The notes beneath the pieces were generated by a model. That model had not been told where the DNA came from, did no database searches, and saw nothing but the letters and a program-made list of their open reading frames with translations. Positions 1-7,690 of a stretch of DNA of 50,497 bases are shown in pieces. Source of the stretch: a virus; IMG/VR virus record IMGVR_UViG_3300017963_000344, positions 1 to 50,497 of that record; one strand, 5' to 3'. A program made the translations under genes and the position numbers. Every line of letters begins with the position of its first letter. The first letter of the stretch is position 1.

Positions 1-546
1 CACTGGGGACCATTAGAGCATCCTCAAATTACTTTTTCTTGCTCCGGATTCGTTCATAATGTAATCGTTCAGGCAAGAACTCATCGTATTGGAACTTCTT
101 GGGACGTTCAATCACAAAGATATACCGGAAGGCGTGTCGTCAAGGTTTCCAAGAGGGAACTTGATGTTGAGGAGGTCTTCTATGTGCGCCCTGTGGGGTT
201 CTACACCAACCGTAAGGGCAAGAAGTATGAATGGACCGAAGAACACCGCCAACGCAAGTTAGGGAGGATTCTAAGCGAGTGTGACGAGTATGCTGAGTAC
301 TACGAGCAGGGTATGTGTGAGGAACATATACGAGATTATCTTCCGCAGGCAATTCGACAGAACTTCGTGGTTTCTTTTAATCTTCGTTCCGTTCTTCACT
401 TTATGGACCTTCGCTCAAAACTTGATGCTCAGCTTGAGATTCAAGCATTATGTGACGCATTTGTTCCCGAACTTAAATCTTGGTCTCCAAATGTCTGGGA
501 ATATTATGAGGAAAAAAGACTACATAAAGCACGATTAAGTCCCTGA
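1..546 (+). CDS. thyX: ThyX, flavin-dependent thymidylate synthase (5' end cut by window edge)
   Basis: The reading frame is open from base 1 and has no start inside the window, so this is the C-terminal part of the gene. ThyX makes dTMP from dUMP using FAD, NADPH and methylene-tetrahydrofolate, and feeds phage DNA synthesis. The ThyX signature (RHRxxxxxNExSxRY type) is seen at bases 76-123 as RTHR followed by SQRY; here the usual NE pair is replaced by DV. The C-terminal hallmark FNLRSVLHFMDLR with its following Ala-Gln-x-Glu-Ile segment is at about 382-450. A GTG at 184 is in frame but is not the true start, because the signature motif lies before it. Other T4-like cyanophages also carry thyX near their replication genes. 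The gene is complete at its 3' end. Confidence 0.9.
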   Translation, partial: HWGPLEHPQITFSCSGFVHNVIVQARTHRIGTSWDVQSQRYTGRRVVKVSKRELDVEEVFYVRPVGFYTNRKGKKYEWTEEHRQRKLGRILSECDEYAEYYEQGMCEEHIRDYLPQAIRQNFVVSFNLRSVLHFMDLRSKLDAQLEIQALCDAFVPELKSWSPNVWEYYEEKRLHKARLSP

Positions 547-552
547 AGTATT

Positions 553-711
553 ATGAAAACTTACTGTCTAAAAGATCATTTCACTGGTCTTATTTTTAAA
601 GTATTTGTTTCTGAAGAGGATTTACAAAAGTTTTTAAAAGGAAATCCTGATATTGATGAGTGTATTGATTGCATTGAGTGTGATGACGCACCTTCAATAA
701 CATTGGAATAA
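553..711 (+). CDS. Small acidic hypothetical protein (52 aa)
   Basis: An ATG-started frame of 52 residues begins six bases after the thyX stop and fills the gap before the next gene. The product is acidic, with a C-terminal cluster of cysteines and aspartates (DECIDCIECDDA). I do not recognise a family. The alternating CxxC-like spacing could suggest metal binding, but only four cysteines are seen and that reading is weak. There is no strong Shine-Dalgarno sequence. Its position in a tightly packed co-directional gene string and the absence of another explanation for the interval support it being real. Confidence 0.5.
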   Translation: MKTYCLKDHFTGLIFKVFVSEEDLQKFLKGNPDIDECIDCIECDDAPSITLE

Positions 712-714
712 ATA
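707..714 (+). promoter_or_regulatory. Possible T4-type late promoter (AATAAATA)
   Basis: The octamer AATAAATA matches the NATAAATA late-promoter core seen elsewhere in this window and lies about 27 bases upstream of the TTG start at 741. It overlaps the stop codon of the preceding gene. In an AT-rich genome one octamer can arise by chance, so confidence is low. Confidence 0.3.
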
Positions 715-740
715 ATAACAGCACAATAGAGGTGTAAATT

Positions 741-983
741 TTGGCGATATATCCAATAGTTCATAAAGAAACTGGTGAGAAAAAAGAAATTGAAATGAGT
801 GTTCATGATATTCAACAATGGTACATAGACAATCCTAAGTGGCAAAGAAATTGGTCGGAAGGATGCGCAAGTCCTGGAGAAGTTGGAGAGTGGCAATCAA
901 AACTTGTCAATAAACATCCAGGGTGGAATGAAATTTTAAAATCTGCCTCCAAGTCTCCAGGATCAAGAGTAAAACCTATTTAA
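741..983 (+). CDS. Conserved cyanophage hypothetical protein (80 aa)
   Basis: The frame starts at TTG with an AGAGGTG ribosome-binding site seven bases upstream (728-734), which supports this rare start. The 80-residue product begins MAIYPIVHKETGEKKE and contains WxxxNPxW and WSEGCASPGEVGEW segments rich in Trp, Gly and Pro, then ends in SPGSRVKPI. To my memory, short proteins with this opening and this ending occur in many T4-like cyanophages; no function is assigned that I can name. Five bases separate it from phoH, so the two are likely co-transcribed. The early part resembles an FmdB-like small beta-ribbon only superficially, and no CxxC pairs are present. Confidence 0.75.
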   Translation: MAIYPIVHKETGEKKEIEMSVHDIQQWYIDNPKWQRNWSEGCASPGEVGEWQSKLVNKHPGWNEILKSASKSPGSRVKPI

Positions 984-988
984 AATAT

Positions 989-1741
989 ATGGCACGAAGA
1001 AGAAGAGAGGAACAACCAATCGGTGTTGGACTTACTATAAAACAGACAAAACGTAGAAAACCAATCAATAGTGATTCATTGAGAGAAATTGAACCTCTCA
1101 CCGAAAATCAAAAACTGTTATTTAAGCATTATAGTGAGGAAAAAAATATTTTTGCTCATGGTGTTCCTGGTTCCGGAAAAACATTTATTTTACTTTATAA
1201 TGCACTTAGAGAAGTTCTTGATGAAAGAACACCTTATGAAAAAATTTATATTGTGAGATCTCTTGTTCAAACCAGAGAAATTGGTTTTCTTCCTGGATCA
1301 GAAGATGATAAAAAATCTTTATTTGAAATACCATATAAAAATATGGTAAGATATATGTTTGAGTTGCCAACAGATGCTGACTTTGAAATGCTTTATGGTA
1401 ATTTAAAAGCACAAGGAAGCATTAGTTTTTGGTGTACTTCTTTTATTCGTGGTGTTACTCTCGACAATGCGATTATTATTGTTGATGAAGCACAGAATTG
1501 CTCTGCACACGAATGTTTTTCTGTAATCTCTAGATGTGGTCTTAATACTAAAATTATGTTTTCGGGAGATATTGAACAAAGTGATTTAACGAGAATGAGT
1601 GAAAAAAATGGAATTATTGATTTTATTCGTGTGATAAATGTTATGCCTTCGTTTGAAAAAATTGAATTTGAGGTCAATGATATTGTCCGTTCACCACTCG
1701 TTAAAGAGTTTGTAATTGCTAAAAAATCTTTGGGACTATAG
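989..1741 (+). CDS. phoH: PhoH-like P-loop ATPase
   Basis: This 250-residue protein has a Walker A motif GVPGSGKT at about residues 59-66 and a Walker B IIIVDEAQN at about 162-170, followed by a sensor-type segment MFSGDIEQSD. This order and spacing are those of the PhoH family, a widespread auxiliary gene in marine phages related to RNA-helicase-type ATPases. Its exact role in phage is unproven; links to phosphate stress come from the bacterial Pho regulon. The N-terminus is very basic (MARRRREEQ). It sits in the replication-side gene string, seven bases before the exonuclease gene, and was probably part of the same transcript. Confidence 0.9.
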   Translation: MARRRREEQPIGVGLTIKQTKRRKPINSDSLREIEPLTENQKLLFKHYSEEKNIFAHGVPGSGKTFILLYNALREVLDERTPYEKIYIVRSLVQTREIGFLPGSEDDKKSLFEIPYKNMVRYMFELPTDADFEMLYGNLKAQGSISFWCTSFIRGVTLDNAIIIVDEAQNCSAHECFSVISRCGLNTKIMFSGDIEQSDLTRMSEKNGIIDFIRVINVMPSFEKIEFEVNDIVRSPLVKEFVIAKKSLGL

Positions 1742-1747
1742 TATAAA

Positions 1748-2428
1748 ATGTCATTTATTCATCATAATTATCTGGGTGATCTTGAATTAGATTGTAAGAC
1801 TACAGAGAGTATTCGTCTCTACAATCTACCCAGCGGACAATGGGTTCCTTCTATTACTTCTGTAACTTCTTTCTACAATCGTGAGATTTTTGTTAAATGG
1901 AGAAAGAGAGTTGGTCTTGAGGAAGCAAACCGTATTACTAAAAGAGCAACTGCAAGAGGCACTGATTTTCACCAAGTATGTCAAGATTATCTTGAAAATA
2001 AAGAGTTGGATTGGAATAATTATCAACCACTCTCAAAGTTTATGTTCTATCATGCAAAACCAGAATTAGATAAAATTAATAATATTCATGCGATTGAAAG
2101 AACTCTTTATTCTGAATATCTAGGACTTGCCGGTCGTGTTGATTGTATTGGGGAGTATGATGGTGAACTTGCAATAATTGACTTCAAGACTTCTGAAAAA
2201 ATTAAACCTGAAGAATGGCTTGAAAATTACTTCGTTCAAGAAATGTTCTATGCTGCTGCTTATTACGAATTAACGAAAATTCCTCCGGTAAAATTGATTA
2301 CTATTATGGTAACTCCGAGTGGAGAAATCAAAGTATTTGACAAAAGAAACAAAAGCGATTATATTAAATTATTAGTTCGATACATTAAAGAATTTGTACA
2401 TCACAATACTAGGCAAGATGGAAAATGA
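1748..2428 (+). CDS. PD-(D/E)XK superfamily exonuclease (Cas4/RecB-like)
   Basis: A 226-residue protein with the nuclease core GRVDCIGEYDGELAIIDFKTS at about residues 128-148: the Asp in GRVD, the second Asp and the Lys of IIDFKT form the metal-binding and catalytic triad of PD-(D/E)XK nucleases. A downstream QEMFYAAAY helix matches the motif IV (QxxxY) of RecB/Cas4-type exonucleases. Cyanomyoviruses often have a protein of this kind near phoH and gp33. Likely roles are DNA recombination or breakdown of host DNA. The gene overlaps the next start by 11 bases, pointing to translational coupling. Confidence 0.82.
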   Translation: MSFIHHNYLGDLELDCKTTESIRLYNLPSGQWVPSITSVTSFYNREIFVKWRKRVGLEEANRITKRATARGTDFHQVCQDYLENKELDWNNYQPLSKFMFYHAKPELDKINNIHAIERTLYSEYLGLAGRVDCIGEYDGELAIIDFKTSEKIKPEEWLENYFVQEMFYAAAYYELTKIPPVKLITIMVTPSGEIKVFDKRNKSDYIKLLVRYIKEFVHHNTRQDGK

Positions 2429-2672
2429 ATTAGAGAAAGTTTTAGAGAGTAAATTTTTCTGCCCATCAAGATTTGCTCAAGAAATTGAAAGTCTTGTATC
2501 GGAACAGAAAACTAGTTATATTGATGCTATAGTAAATTTTTGTGAGCAAAATAATATTGATTTAGAATCAGTTCCCAAACTAATCTCTAAACCACTTAAA
2601 GAAAAACTTAAGTGTGAAGCAACTGAACTTAACTTCTTGAAAAGGAGTTCTCGCGCAAAATTACCTCTTTAA
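2418..2672 (+). CDS. 33: gp33-like late transcription co-activator
   Basis: The most likely start is the ATG at 2418 (MENELEKVLE), giving 84 residues; an in-frame ATG at 2394 lies deeper inside the upstream gene and is less likely. T4 gp33 bridges host RNA polymerase and the sliding clamp (gp45) to switch on late promoters. The central pattern SYIDAIVNFCEQNNIDLESVPKLI parallels the SYLEATTAFLEENSI segment of T4 gp33 as I remember it, and the protein is short and acidic, then basic at the end (SSRAKLPL). This call agrees with the many NATAAATA late promoters in the window. Confidence 0.75.
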   Translation: MENELEKVLESKFFCPSRFAQEIESLVSEQKTSYIDAIVNFCEQNNIDLESVPKLISKPLKEKLKCEATELNFLKRSSRAKLPL

Positions 2673-2766
2673 TATGTGATATGTGGTATGTTTATTTGTA
2701 CTTAAGAAGAAATAAACCGGAAAAATAAAGAAAGATATTTAAATAAAAAAGGAGAAAATAAATCAA
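2673..2766 (+). other. Short AT-rich spacer before gp59
   Basis: This 94-base gap has no coding frame that I can support. It is strongly AT-rich and ends with a GGAG at 2751-2754, twelve bases before the GTG start of the next gene; that is a long but usable ribosome-binding spacing. No clear sigma-70 promoter or terminator hairpin is visible. Confidence 0.4.
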
Positions 2767-3363
2767 GTGTCACCTTTTGAAGTGTATAAAACATATCTAT
2801 CAATATCACGACATTTTACTACTGATACTTATGATTATCATAAATATTGTGGAAAGAGTAGATGTAGTTTAAAAAGTTTCTATTCTAATAGATCTAGATA
2901 TTTTTTTGAAAAACTTTCTAGAAAATATTCCGACGATGAGATATTGAAATTATTTGTTTCAAATTATGCTTATAGTGAAACATATGATAAATTGTGGATT
3001 GGTGATATAGTTAAAAGTGGAGAAGAAAGATATAAGAACTGGCAGAAAAAAGTTCAGTCTCTTTCTTATCTATTCAAAGAAGAATCGCAACTTTTGTTTG
3101 AAGAACATAAATTTGAAGAGGTTTTTGAATGTTCGAAAGGACATCCTCTATTATTAAAAAAATTTCTTTCTGGTAAAGTTAGTTTAGAGACTTTGGTAAT
3201 CTACGATAAAATCTTTATGTTTAGGAAAAACTTCGATAAGAAATTACGAGATCCAGTGTGGGAAACCGTAAGCCGTAGAATTAAAAAGTACTCACCCTTC
3301 ATACATATTGAGGTATTTCACTTTAGAAAAATCTTGAAAGAAATAGTTCTGGGGGAAAGATGA
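2767..3363 (+). CDS. 59: gp59-like loader of the gp41 replicative helicase
   Basis: A 198-residue protein close in length to T4 gp59 (217 residues). T4 gp59 binds fork DNA and gp32 and loads the gp41 helicase. The pattern RYFFEKLSRKYSDDEI then LFVSN and DKLWIGDI matches the order of the T4 protein (KYFFQKLSEKY, then LIFISN, then DAWIGDI, as I recall it). The start is GTG, preceded by GGAG. The 3' end overlaps the next gene as ATGA, and gp32, its physical partner, follows shortly. Confidence 0.85.
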   Translation: MSPFEVYKTYLSISRHFTTDTYDYHKYCGKSRCSLKSFYSNRSRYFFEKLSRKYSDDEILKLFVSNYAYSETYDKLWIGDIVKSGEERYKNWQKKVQSLSYLFKEESQLLFEEHKFEEVFECSKGHPLLLKKFLSGKVSLETLVIYDKIFMFRKNFDKKLRDPVWETVSRRIKKYSPFIHIEVFHFRKILKEIVLGER

Positions 3364-3704
3364 GTTTTTTCGATTCTGAAATGGTTAGAGCAGAGATGAC
3401 CGAAATTGCTGAACTTCAAGAAGAAGTTTATGGAAGTGTATTTAAGTTTCCTTCAATGACCAAGGAAGACAAGATACGACATGTTGATCTTTTGGAAAGA
3501 CTTTTATACAAACAAAAAGTCCTTTATACGAGAATGAGTTTATCTGATGACCCAGAAGCACAAGAAATGAAAGAAAAAATTACTCATTCTGCCGTAATGA
3601 TGGGTATGCCTCCTGGAACTGATATGAATATTATTTTGAATAATATGACAAAAATGCTTGAGATTATGAAAGAACAGATTGACAATACTGGTTTCGACCT
3701 GTAG
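3360..3704 (+). CDS. DUF1825 family protein
   Basis: A 114-residue protein starting MSFFDSEMVRAEM, with a dense GGGGGAAAG-like ribosome site just before the ATG. The sequence, including FPSMTKEDKIRHVDLLERLL and a methionine-rich MMGMPPGTDMN segment, matches DUF1825, a family known from cyanobacteria and their T4-like phages. Function is unknown; an alpha-helical fold is likely. Its presence is one of the better clues that the host is a cyanobacterium. It is coupled to gp59 by an ATGA overlap. Confidence 0.82.
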   Translation: MSFFDSEMVRAEMTEIAELQEEVYGSVFKFPSMTKEDKIRHVDLLERLLYKQKVLYTRMSLSDDPEAQEMKEKITHSAVMMGMPPGTDMNIILNNMTKMLEIMKEQIDNTGFDL

Positions 3705-3707
3705 GAT

Positions 3708-3776
3708 ATGTGTGGGCTGGACGATCCCTTAAGCAAAGTCGCAAAAGCCAAATCCTACAAATATAAGGTAATCTAA
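3708..3776 (+). CDS. Possible 22-residue peptide between DUF1825 and gp32
   Basis: An ATG-started frame of 22 residues (MCGLDDPLSKVAKAKSYKYK, then VI) begins four bases after the DUF1825 stop and its TAA abuts the gp32 ATG exactly. The interval is less AT-rich than its surroundings and keeps a sensible amino-acid make-up, so it may be a real mini-gene or a leader coupled to gp32 translation. The AAGGTAAT near its end is the likely gp32 ribosome site. I know of no family for it. Confidence 0.35.
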   Translation: MCGLDDPLSKVAKAKSYKYKVI

Positions 3777-4718
3777 ATGTCATTCGAAAATTTAAAAAAG
3801 CAATCTAGTATCGGTTCTTTGACTGCCAAACTAGTTAAAGAAGTAGAGAAGATGAGCACTACTTCTAGTGGTGCTGATGAGCGTCTCTGGCGGGCAGAGG
3901 TGGATAAAACTGGTAATGGTTTCGCAGTGCTTCGTTTTCTACCTGCTCCAGAAGGTGAAGAACTTCCCTGGGCAAAGATGTACTCACATGCCTTCCAAGG
4001 TGTTGGTGGGTGGTATATTGAAAACAGCCTCACTACTATTGGTGGTAAGGACCCACTTGGTGAACATAATCGTGAACTGTGGAACACGGGATCCGAAACA
4101 AATAAAGAAATTGTTCGTAAGCAAAAACGTAAATTAAACTATTATTCTAATATCTACGTCATAAAAGATCCTGCAAATCCTGAAAACGAAGGTAAAGTCT
4201 TCTTGTTTAAGTATGGCAAGAAAATCTTCGATAAGATTATGGAAGCAATGCAACCTGAATTTGAAGATGAGACTCCTATCAATCCCTTTGACTTCTGGCA
4301 AGGTGCAAACTTCAAACTGAAGATCGTAAAGAAAGATGGTTATTGGAACTATGATAAGTCAGAGTTTGATCGTGTAGCACCTCTGCTGGACGATGATGAT
4401 GCTCTGGAATCAGTATGGAAAAAGTGTTACTCTCTAACTGCCGTAACTGCTCCAGATCAATTCAAGTCTTATGAAGAACTTGAGCGTCGTATGAATATGG
4501 TGCTGGGGCAGAAAACTTCTCCTACCCAATCTCGCGCAGTTGTTGAGCAAGAAGACGAATATGAATCATATACCCAAATTCCTACTGTAGAAAGTCGTGT
4601 AGTAGAAGAACTAGAGCAGTCTTATGCTCGCTCTAAATCTCCTACACTTCCTGTAATTAATAGTGCAGATGATGATGAAGATGATGCGATTGCATATTTC
4701 TCCAAGTTGGCTGAATAA
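3777..4718 (+). CDS. 32: gp32-like single-stranded DNA-binding protein
   Basis: A 313-residue homologue of T4 gp32, which coats single-stranded DNA in replication, recombination and repair. The conserved run NYYSNIYVIKDPANPENEGK (about residues 121-140), then FLFKYGKKIFDKI and NYDKSEFD, follow the T4 core OB-fold order. The C-terminal tail is acidic (DDDEDDAIAYF), as expected for the tail that recruits partner proteins such as gp59. The Cys and His residues that hold zinc in T4 gp32 are not seen in the corresponding region (about residues 60-100), so the core fold probably lacks zinc. The stop codon abuts the stop of the convergent gp53 gene. Confidence 0.92.
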   Translation: MSFENLKKQSSIGSLTAKLVKEVEKMSTTSSGADERLWRAEVDKTGNGFAVLRFLPAPEGEELPWAKMYSHAFQGVGGWYIENSLTTIGGKDPLGEHNRELWNTGSETNKEIVRKQKRKLNYYSNIYVIKDPANPENEGKVFLFKYGKKIFDKIMEAMQPEFEDETPINPFDFWQGANFKLKIVKKDGYWNYDKSEFDRVAPLLDDDDALESVWKKCYSLTAVTAPDQFKSYEELERRMNMVLGQKTSPTQSRAVVEQEDEYESYTQIPTVESRVVEELEQSYARSKSPTLPVINSADDDEDDAIAYFSKLAE

Positions 4719-5393
4719 TTAAGAGTAAAGTCTTATATTATCTCCGCGTTTTAAGGTGTCGCTCAGATTTTGGGAGGCGCCTTCTTTATATGCCATAATA
4801 TCTTGCATATCGTCAAGAACAACATTTAAGTATCTTGGTTTCAGTAAAAATATATTTCTCTTATCGTTTTCAAGTTTCTCTTCATACTCATAATTTGTGA
4901 TTGGAAGTACTGCCGTTGTTGGCCCAATGTCTATTTGTTGATCAATAAAAAAGTCATAGAATGAGATTGAAAAATCGGATTGAACTTGCAATCCTGCAGG
5001 AACCATAGTGACCCCTTGACGGTTTTTAATTTCTTGAGTTTCGTAATGGTGAATTCCATTATAAAGAGTATCATAATCACCATACTTATCTAAAAGAAAT
5101 CTATCAAAATCATTTTGTGATAAAGGCCACTCTGTTTGGACATTGATAACATTATTACAGATGAGAACTAACCAATCTAAACTGGAATCTTGATACACTT
5201 CAAATGCAACATTATCTGGTCTATCATTACCTTTGATTTGATACTTGGTAAAGAATGCTAGATTTTGAAAAATGTCTTCACGTAACTTTCCTTTCTTAAA
5301 AAGATTTTTTACTATAGCATAGTCTCCAATTTTAGCATCCGGAAGTCTGCTTACATATTCAAAGTTGGGAATTCTACTGAAGTAATTTGACAT
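4719..5393 (-). CDS. 53: gp53-like baseplate wedge subunit
   Basis: A 224-residue protein on the minus strand. T4 gp53 is a baseplate wedge component with a LysM-like fold. The YQIKGNDRPDNVAFEVYQDS and LDWLVLICNNVINVQTEW segments (about residues 51-90) match the T4 pattern of YYIKGSPRPEELANAIYG and WVLLMCND. It starts one base after the gp48 stop, so the two are co-transcribed. It meets gp32 tail to tail with no base between stops. Confidence 0.88.
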   Translation of the reverse strand: MSNYFSRIPNFEYVSRLPDAKIGDYAIVKNLFKKGKLREDIFQNLAFFTKYQIKGNDRPDNVAFEVYQDSSLDWLVLICNNVINVQTEWPLSQNDFDRFLLDKYGDYDTLYNGIHHYETQEIKNRQGVTMVPAGLQVQSDFSISFYDFFIDQQIDIGPTTAVLPITNYEYEEKLENDKRNIFLLKPRYLNVVLDDMQDIMAYKEGASQNLSDTLKRGDNIRLYS

Positions 5394-5394
5394 T

Positions 5395-6723
5395 TTAGTA
5401 ACCTATTTCTGTATCTGCATTCTTATCCAATGCAGTGTAATCTTCATTGAAGATTGGTTCTAATTCACTAAACTGCATTGTGACTTGATATGAAGCCATT
5501 GCACCATCGGTAAAAGTTGCATACTGACCTTCAGGCGTATAATCTACAGAGAAAGATTGTAAAGCACATTCTTTAATTCTATTAATAAATTTATGTTCTT
5601 TATTTTGATGTAAATATCTAATTTTAAATGTATTAGGTGCTTTTAAAAATAAATTTGATGGTGATGTTTGTGGTGCCATTCCTTGTTTAAAAAATCTTAT
5701 AATAGAACGAATTGTTTCAGATTCTCTTTTACTTCTTGCACTTAACTTAAATGTAAAATTAAAAGGTCTAAGTTGAGGTCCATTAAATAAAAGTTCCATA
5801 TTTGGGTTTTGAACAGCACCTTGTGTTCTGGATAAAATTCCTCTTACATTCACTGCTTGTTCTGTAAAATATGCCGCTAAGCCAGTTTTAATTTCTCCTG
5901 CCGCTTGTGATCCAGCACCTATTTGATTTTCTGCAGTTTTTGCTGCTTTACCTCCACCACCAGTTATTCCTGCAGTTGCCAAATCTGCAAGTGCTTTTTG
6001 TGCGCTCGTTATATCTTCTGAACCCCAATTGACGTTGTTGAAATCTGATATTCCACTGGGTATTGGTAATGTTACTCTTCCAATTGTTCTGGAAGTATAA
6101 TTTGACCTTTGGCCAAAAGTCCCAAGATTTGAAGCACCACCTTCATTTGCTTTTCTTGGTTCGTATTTTAACATATTAAATTCAATAACATCCTGATTCT
6201 CTAACTTTAGTTGAAGAGGATATCGTAAATTATTGGGAAAAGATAATCTTGTTTCTGTTTTTGGAGTTGATAGGTCTGATATTAACGCTGCATTATTTGG
6301 ATCTCCACCTTCAGTTGTTGTTGCATTATTCTGAGTGCTTGGTGCTATCACTTTTTGTTCTTCTGGAGTAAGACCTCCCCCACCCAAAGGTCCTTTTTTT
6401 GTTGCGGATACAATTTGTTGTTGAGTATTAGTTTTTAATGCACCCTGTTCTAAAGATTTTTTGGCATCAGCACCAAGAATTTCTTTTCCACTAGAATCTT
6501 TTAAATATGCCCAAGTTTTTCCACCATCTGTAGTTGTTGCTGCCGGAGCATAATTTCCAGCAGTATCAGAATAATATAAAGTGGTTGTTCCTCCAGTTAC
6601 TTTTCCACTTGTATCTTTAGTAACTTTAGTTGATGTTGTTGTAAAAATATTTGTTTGATTAGTTCCAACTTTGGTTTGTATTGGTTTGCTATTAAATGCA
6701 TCTGGTGGTCCGACAAATGCCAT
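5395..6723 (-). CDS. 48: gp48-like baseplate tail-tube cap protein
   Basis: A 442-residue protein. T4 gp48 caps the baseplate hub and nucleates the tail tube. The conserved C-terminal part (from about residue 290) contains LSRTQGAVQNPNMELLFNG and a PFNFTFKLSARSKRES stretch followed by TIRSIIRFFKQGMAP, a tube-type beta-sandwich seen in gp48/gp54-like proteins of T4-like phages. The N-terminal 150 residues are Thr/Gly-rich and look disordered. A strong GGGAGGAAG ribosome site lies upstream of the start on the minus strand. A TATAAATG sequence at 6790-6783 (minus) is one base off the late-promoter core. Confidence 0.85.
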   Translation of the reverse strand: MAFVGPPDAFNSKPIQTKVGTNQTNIFTTTSTKVTKDTSGKVTGGTTTLYYSDTAGNYAPAATTTDGGKTWAYLKDSSGKEILGADAKKSLEQGALKTNTQQQIVSATKKGPLGGGGLTPEEQKVIAPSTQNNATTTEGGDPNNAALISDLSTPKTETRLSFPNNLRYPLQLKLENQDVIEFNMLKYEPRKANEGGASNLGTFGQRSNYTSRTIGRVTLPIPSGISDFNNVNWGSEDITSAQKALADLATAGITGGGGKAAKTAENQIGAGSQAAGEIKTGLAAYFTEQAVNVRGILSRTQGAVQNPNMELLFNGPQLRPFNFTFKLSARSKRESETIRSIIRFFKQGMAPQTSPSNLFLKAPNTFKIRYLHQNKEHKFINRIKECALQSFSVDYTPEGQYATFTDGAMASYQVTMQFSELEPIFNEDYTALDKNADTEIGY

Positions 6724-6798
6724 TAAAACTTCCTCCCACTTACAAGAAAGTTAAGCATCTCAATTTTTCGTAGAGTATGAGACATTTATAGAGAGTTT

Positions 6799-7185
6799 TT
6801 ATTTATTTAGACGAAATTTTTGATAAGGTATTGAAAGTAACTCATCCAACTCATTATATTTAATTACGTGAAGTTTTCCTGCAACTTCTTCCCAAGTATA
6901 ATTTCTTGACTGCCTCCAATGAAAATTGATTGCTTTAAATCCCCACCTTTCCAGTTCAGTACAAGCAATCAAAGGGTGTTGATCATATTCAATTTCTGGT
7001 GTCTTTGGATTATAAACGAAGGTATAAAACTTTCCTGGTTCTGGATATAATACTTCTTCCTTTAATGTCTCCATTATCATCAACATCAAATCTTCCGGAT
7101 CGCTGGTTCCACTTTGAGCAATTTTTCTTTTGAGTTTTCCGACTCTTGCTGTTGTTGATGTATACTTCCCAAAACCCTCTGCCAT
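6799..7185 (-). CDS. Unknown protein between gp48 and gp4 (128 aa)
   Basis: I do not recognise this 128-residue protein. Residues 50-110 are rich in aromatic residues (KFYTFVYNPKTPEIEYDQHP, then WGFKAINFHWRQSRNYTWEE), which looks like a compact structured domain. The N-terminus is basic. It overlaps or abuts the gp4 stop at 7185, so it is translated together with a head-completion gene and baseplate genes; a virion or assembly role is an inference from that context only. Confidence 0.7.
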   Translation of the reverse strand: MAEGFGKYTSTTARVGKLKRKIAQSGTSDPEDLMLMIMETLKEEVLYPEPGKFYTFVYNPKTPEIEYDQHPLIACTELERWGFKAINFHWRQSRNYTWEEVAGKLHVIKYNELDELLSIPYQKFRLNK

Positions 7186-7637
7186 TATTTAATTCCCAAT
7201 TCCTGCTCGGTGATCACGCTGAACTTAATTAAATGATCGTCACACCATTCTTGAATTGATTTCCATTTAGATTGATTCACTGCGTAAGTATTCACTTCAT
7301 TAATATAAGTTTTTGTCTTTTTATTTCCCTGCACAGGTGGTACTGTTTGTTTTTTTGGTTTTATTTCTATTACATACTTCTGAATTTTTCCATTACTCTC
7401 TAATACTTCAATAATAAAATCTGGGAAGTATCTACACACCTTTTGCTTCACTGGATTATAATAGGGTATGCAAAATTCTTCAGATCCATAACGAATAATA
7501 TTGGGAGATCTATCACACCACTGCATGAACTTAAGTTCCCAACTGCTACGATAAATTATATTTTGAACATCTCCAATATACTTCTTTGGATTCTGTGGAT
7601 GAAATCTTCCTTGATGATATTTTGAATCTCTTGGCAT
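7185..7637 (-). CDS. 4: gp4-like head completion protein (nuclease-like fold)
   Basis: A 150-residue protein, the same length as T4 gp4. T4 gp4 (gp50/gp4) completes DNA-filled heads before tail joining. Shared features are IIYRSSWELKFMQWCDRSPN, IIRYGSEEFCIPYYNP, RYFPDFIIEV and VIEIKPKKQTVPP. The Asp in PDF and the EIKPK form a PD-(D/E)XK/TnsA-type nuclease core. It is the first gene of the minus-strand block, with an exact TATAAATA late promoter 45 bases upstream. Confidence 0.9.
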   Translation of the reverse strand: MPRDSKYHQGRFHPQNPKKYIGDVQNIIYRSSWELKFMQWCDRSPNIIRYGSEEFCIPYYNPVKQKVCRYFPDFIIEVLESNGKIQKYVIEIKPKKQTVPPVQGNKKTKTYINEVNTYAVNQSKWKSIQEWCDDHLIKFSVITEQELGIK

Positions 7638-7681
7638 CTTTCTTTATTTTTTTGATTATACATAATATATAAGACTAAAAG

Positions 7682-7689
7682 TATTTATA
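7682..7689 (-). promoter_or_regulatory. T4-type late promoter for the minus-strand block
   Basis: The plus strand reads TATTTATA, so the minus strand reads TATAAATA, the exact T4 late-promoter core. It lies 45 bases upstream of the gp4 start and would drive gp4, the unknown gene, gp48 and gp53. Its other side is two bases from the start of the plus-strand gp54-like gene. Confidence 0.6.
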
Positions 7690-7690
7690 G

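Noticed and set aside
184-546. A separate gene starting at GTG 184
   Set aside because: The frame is open back to base 1 and upstream codons hold the ThyX signature, so it is the end of a longer thyX gene.
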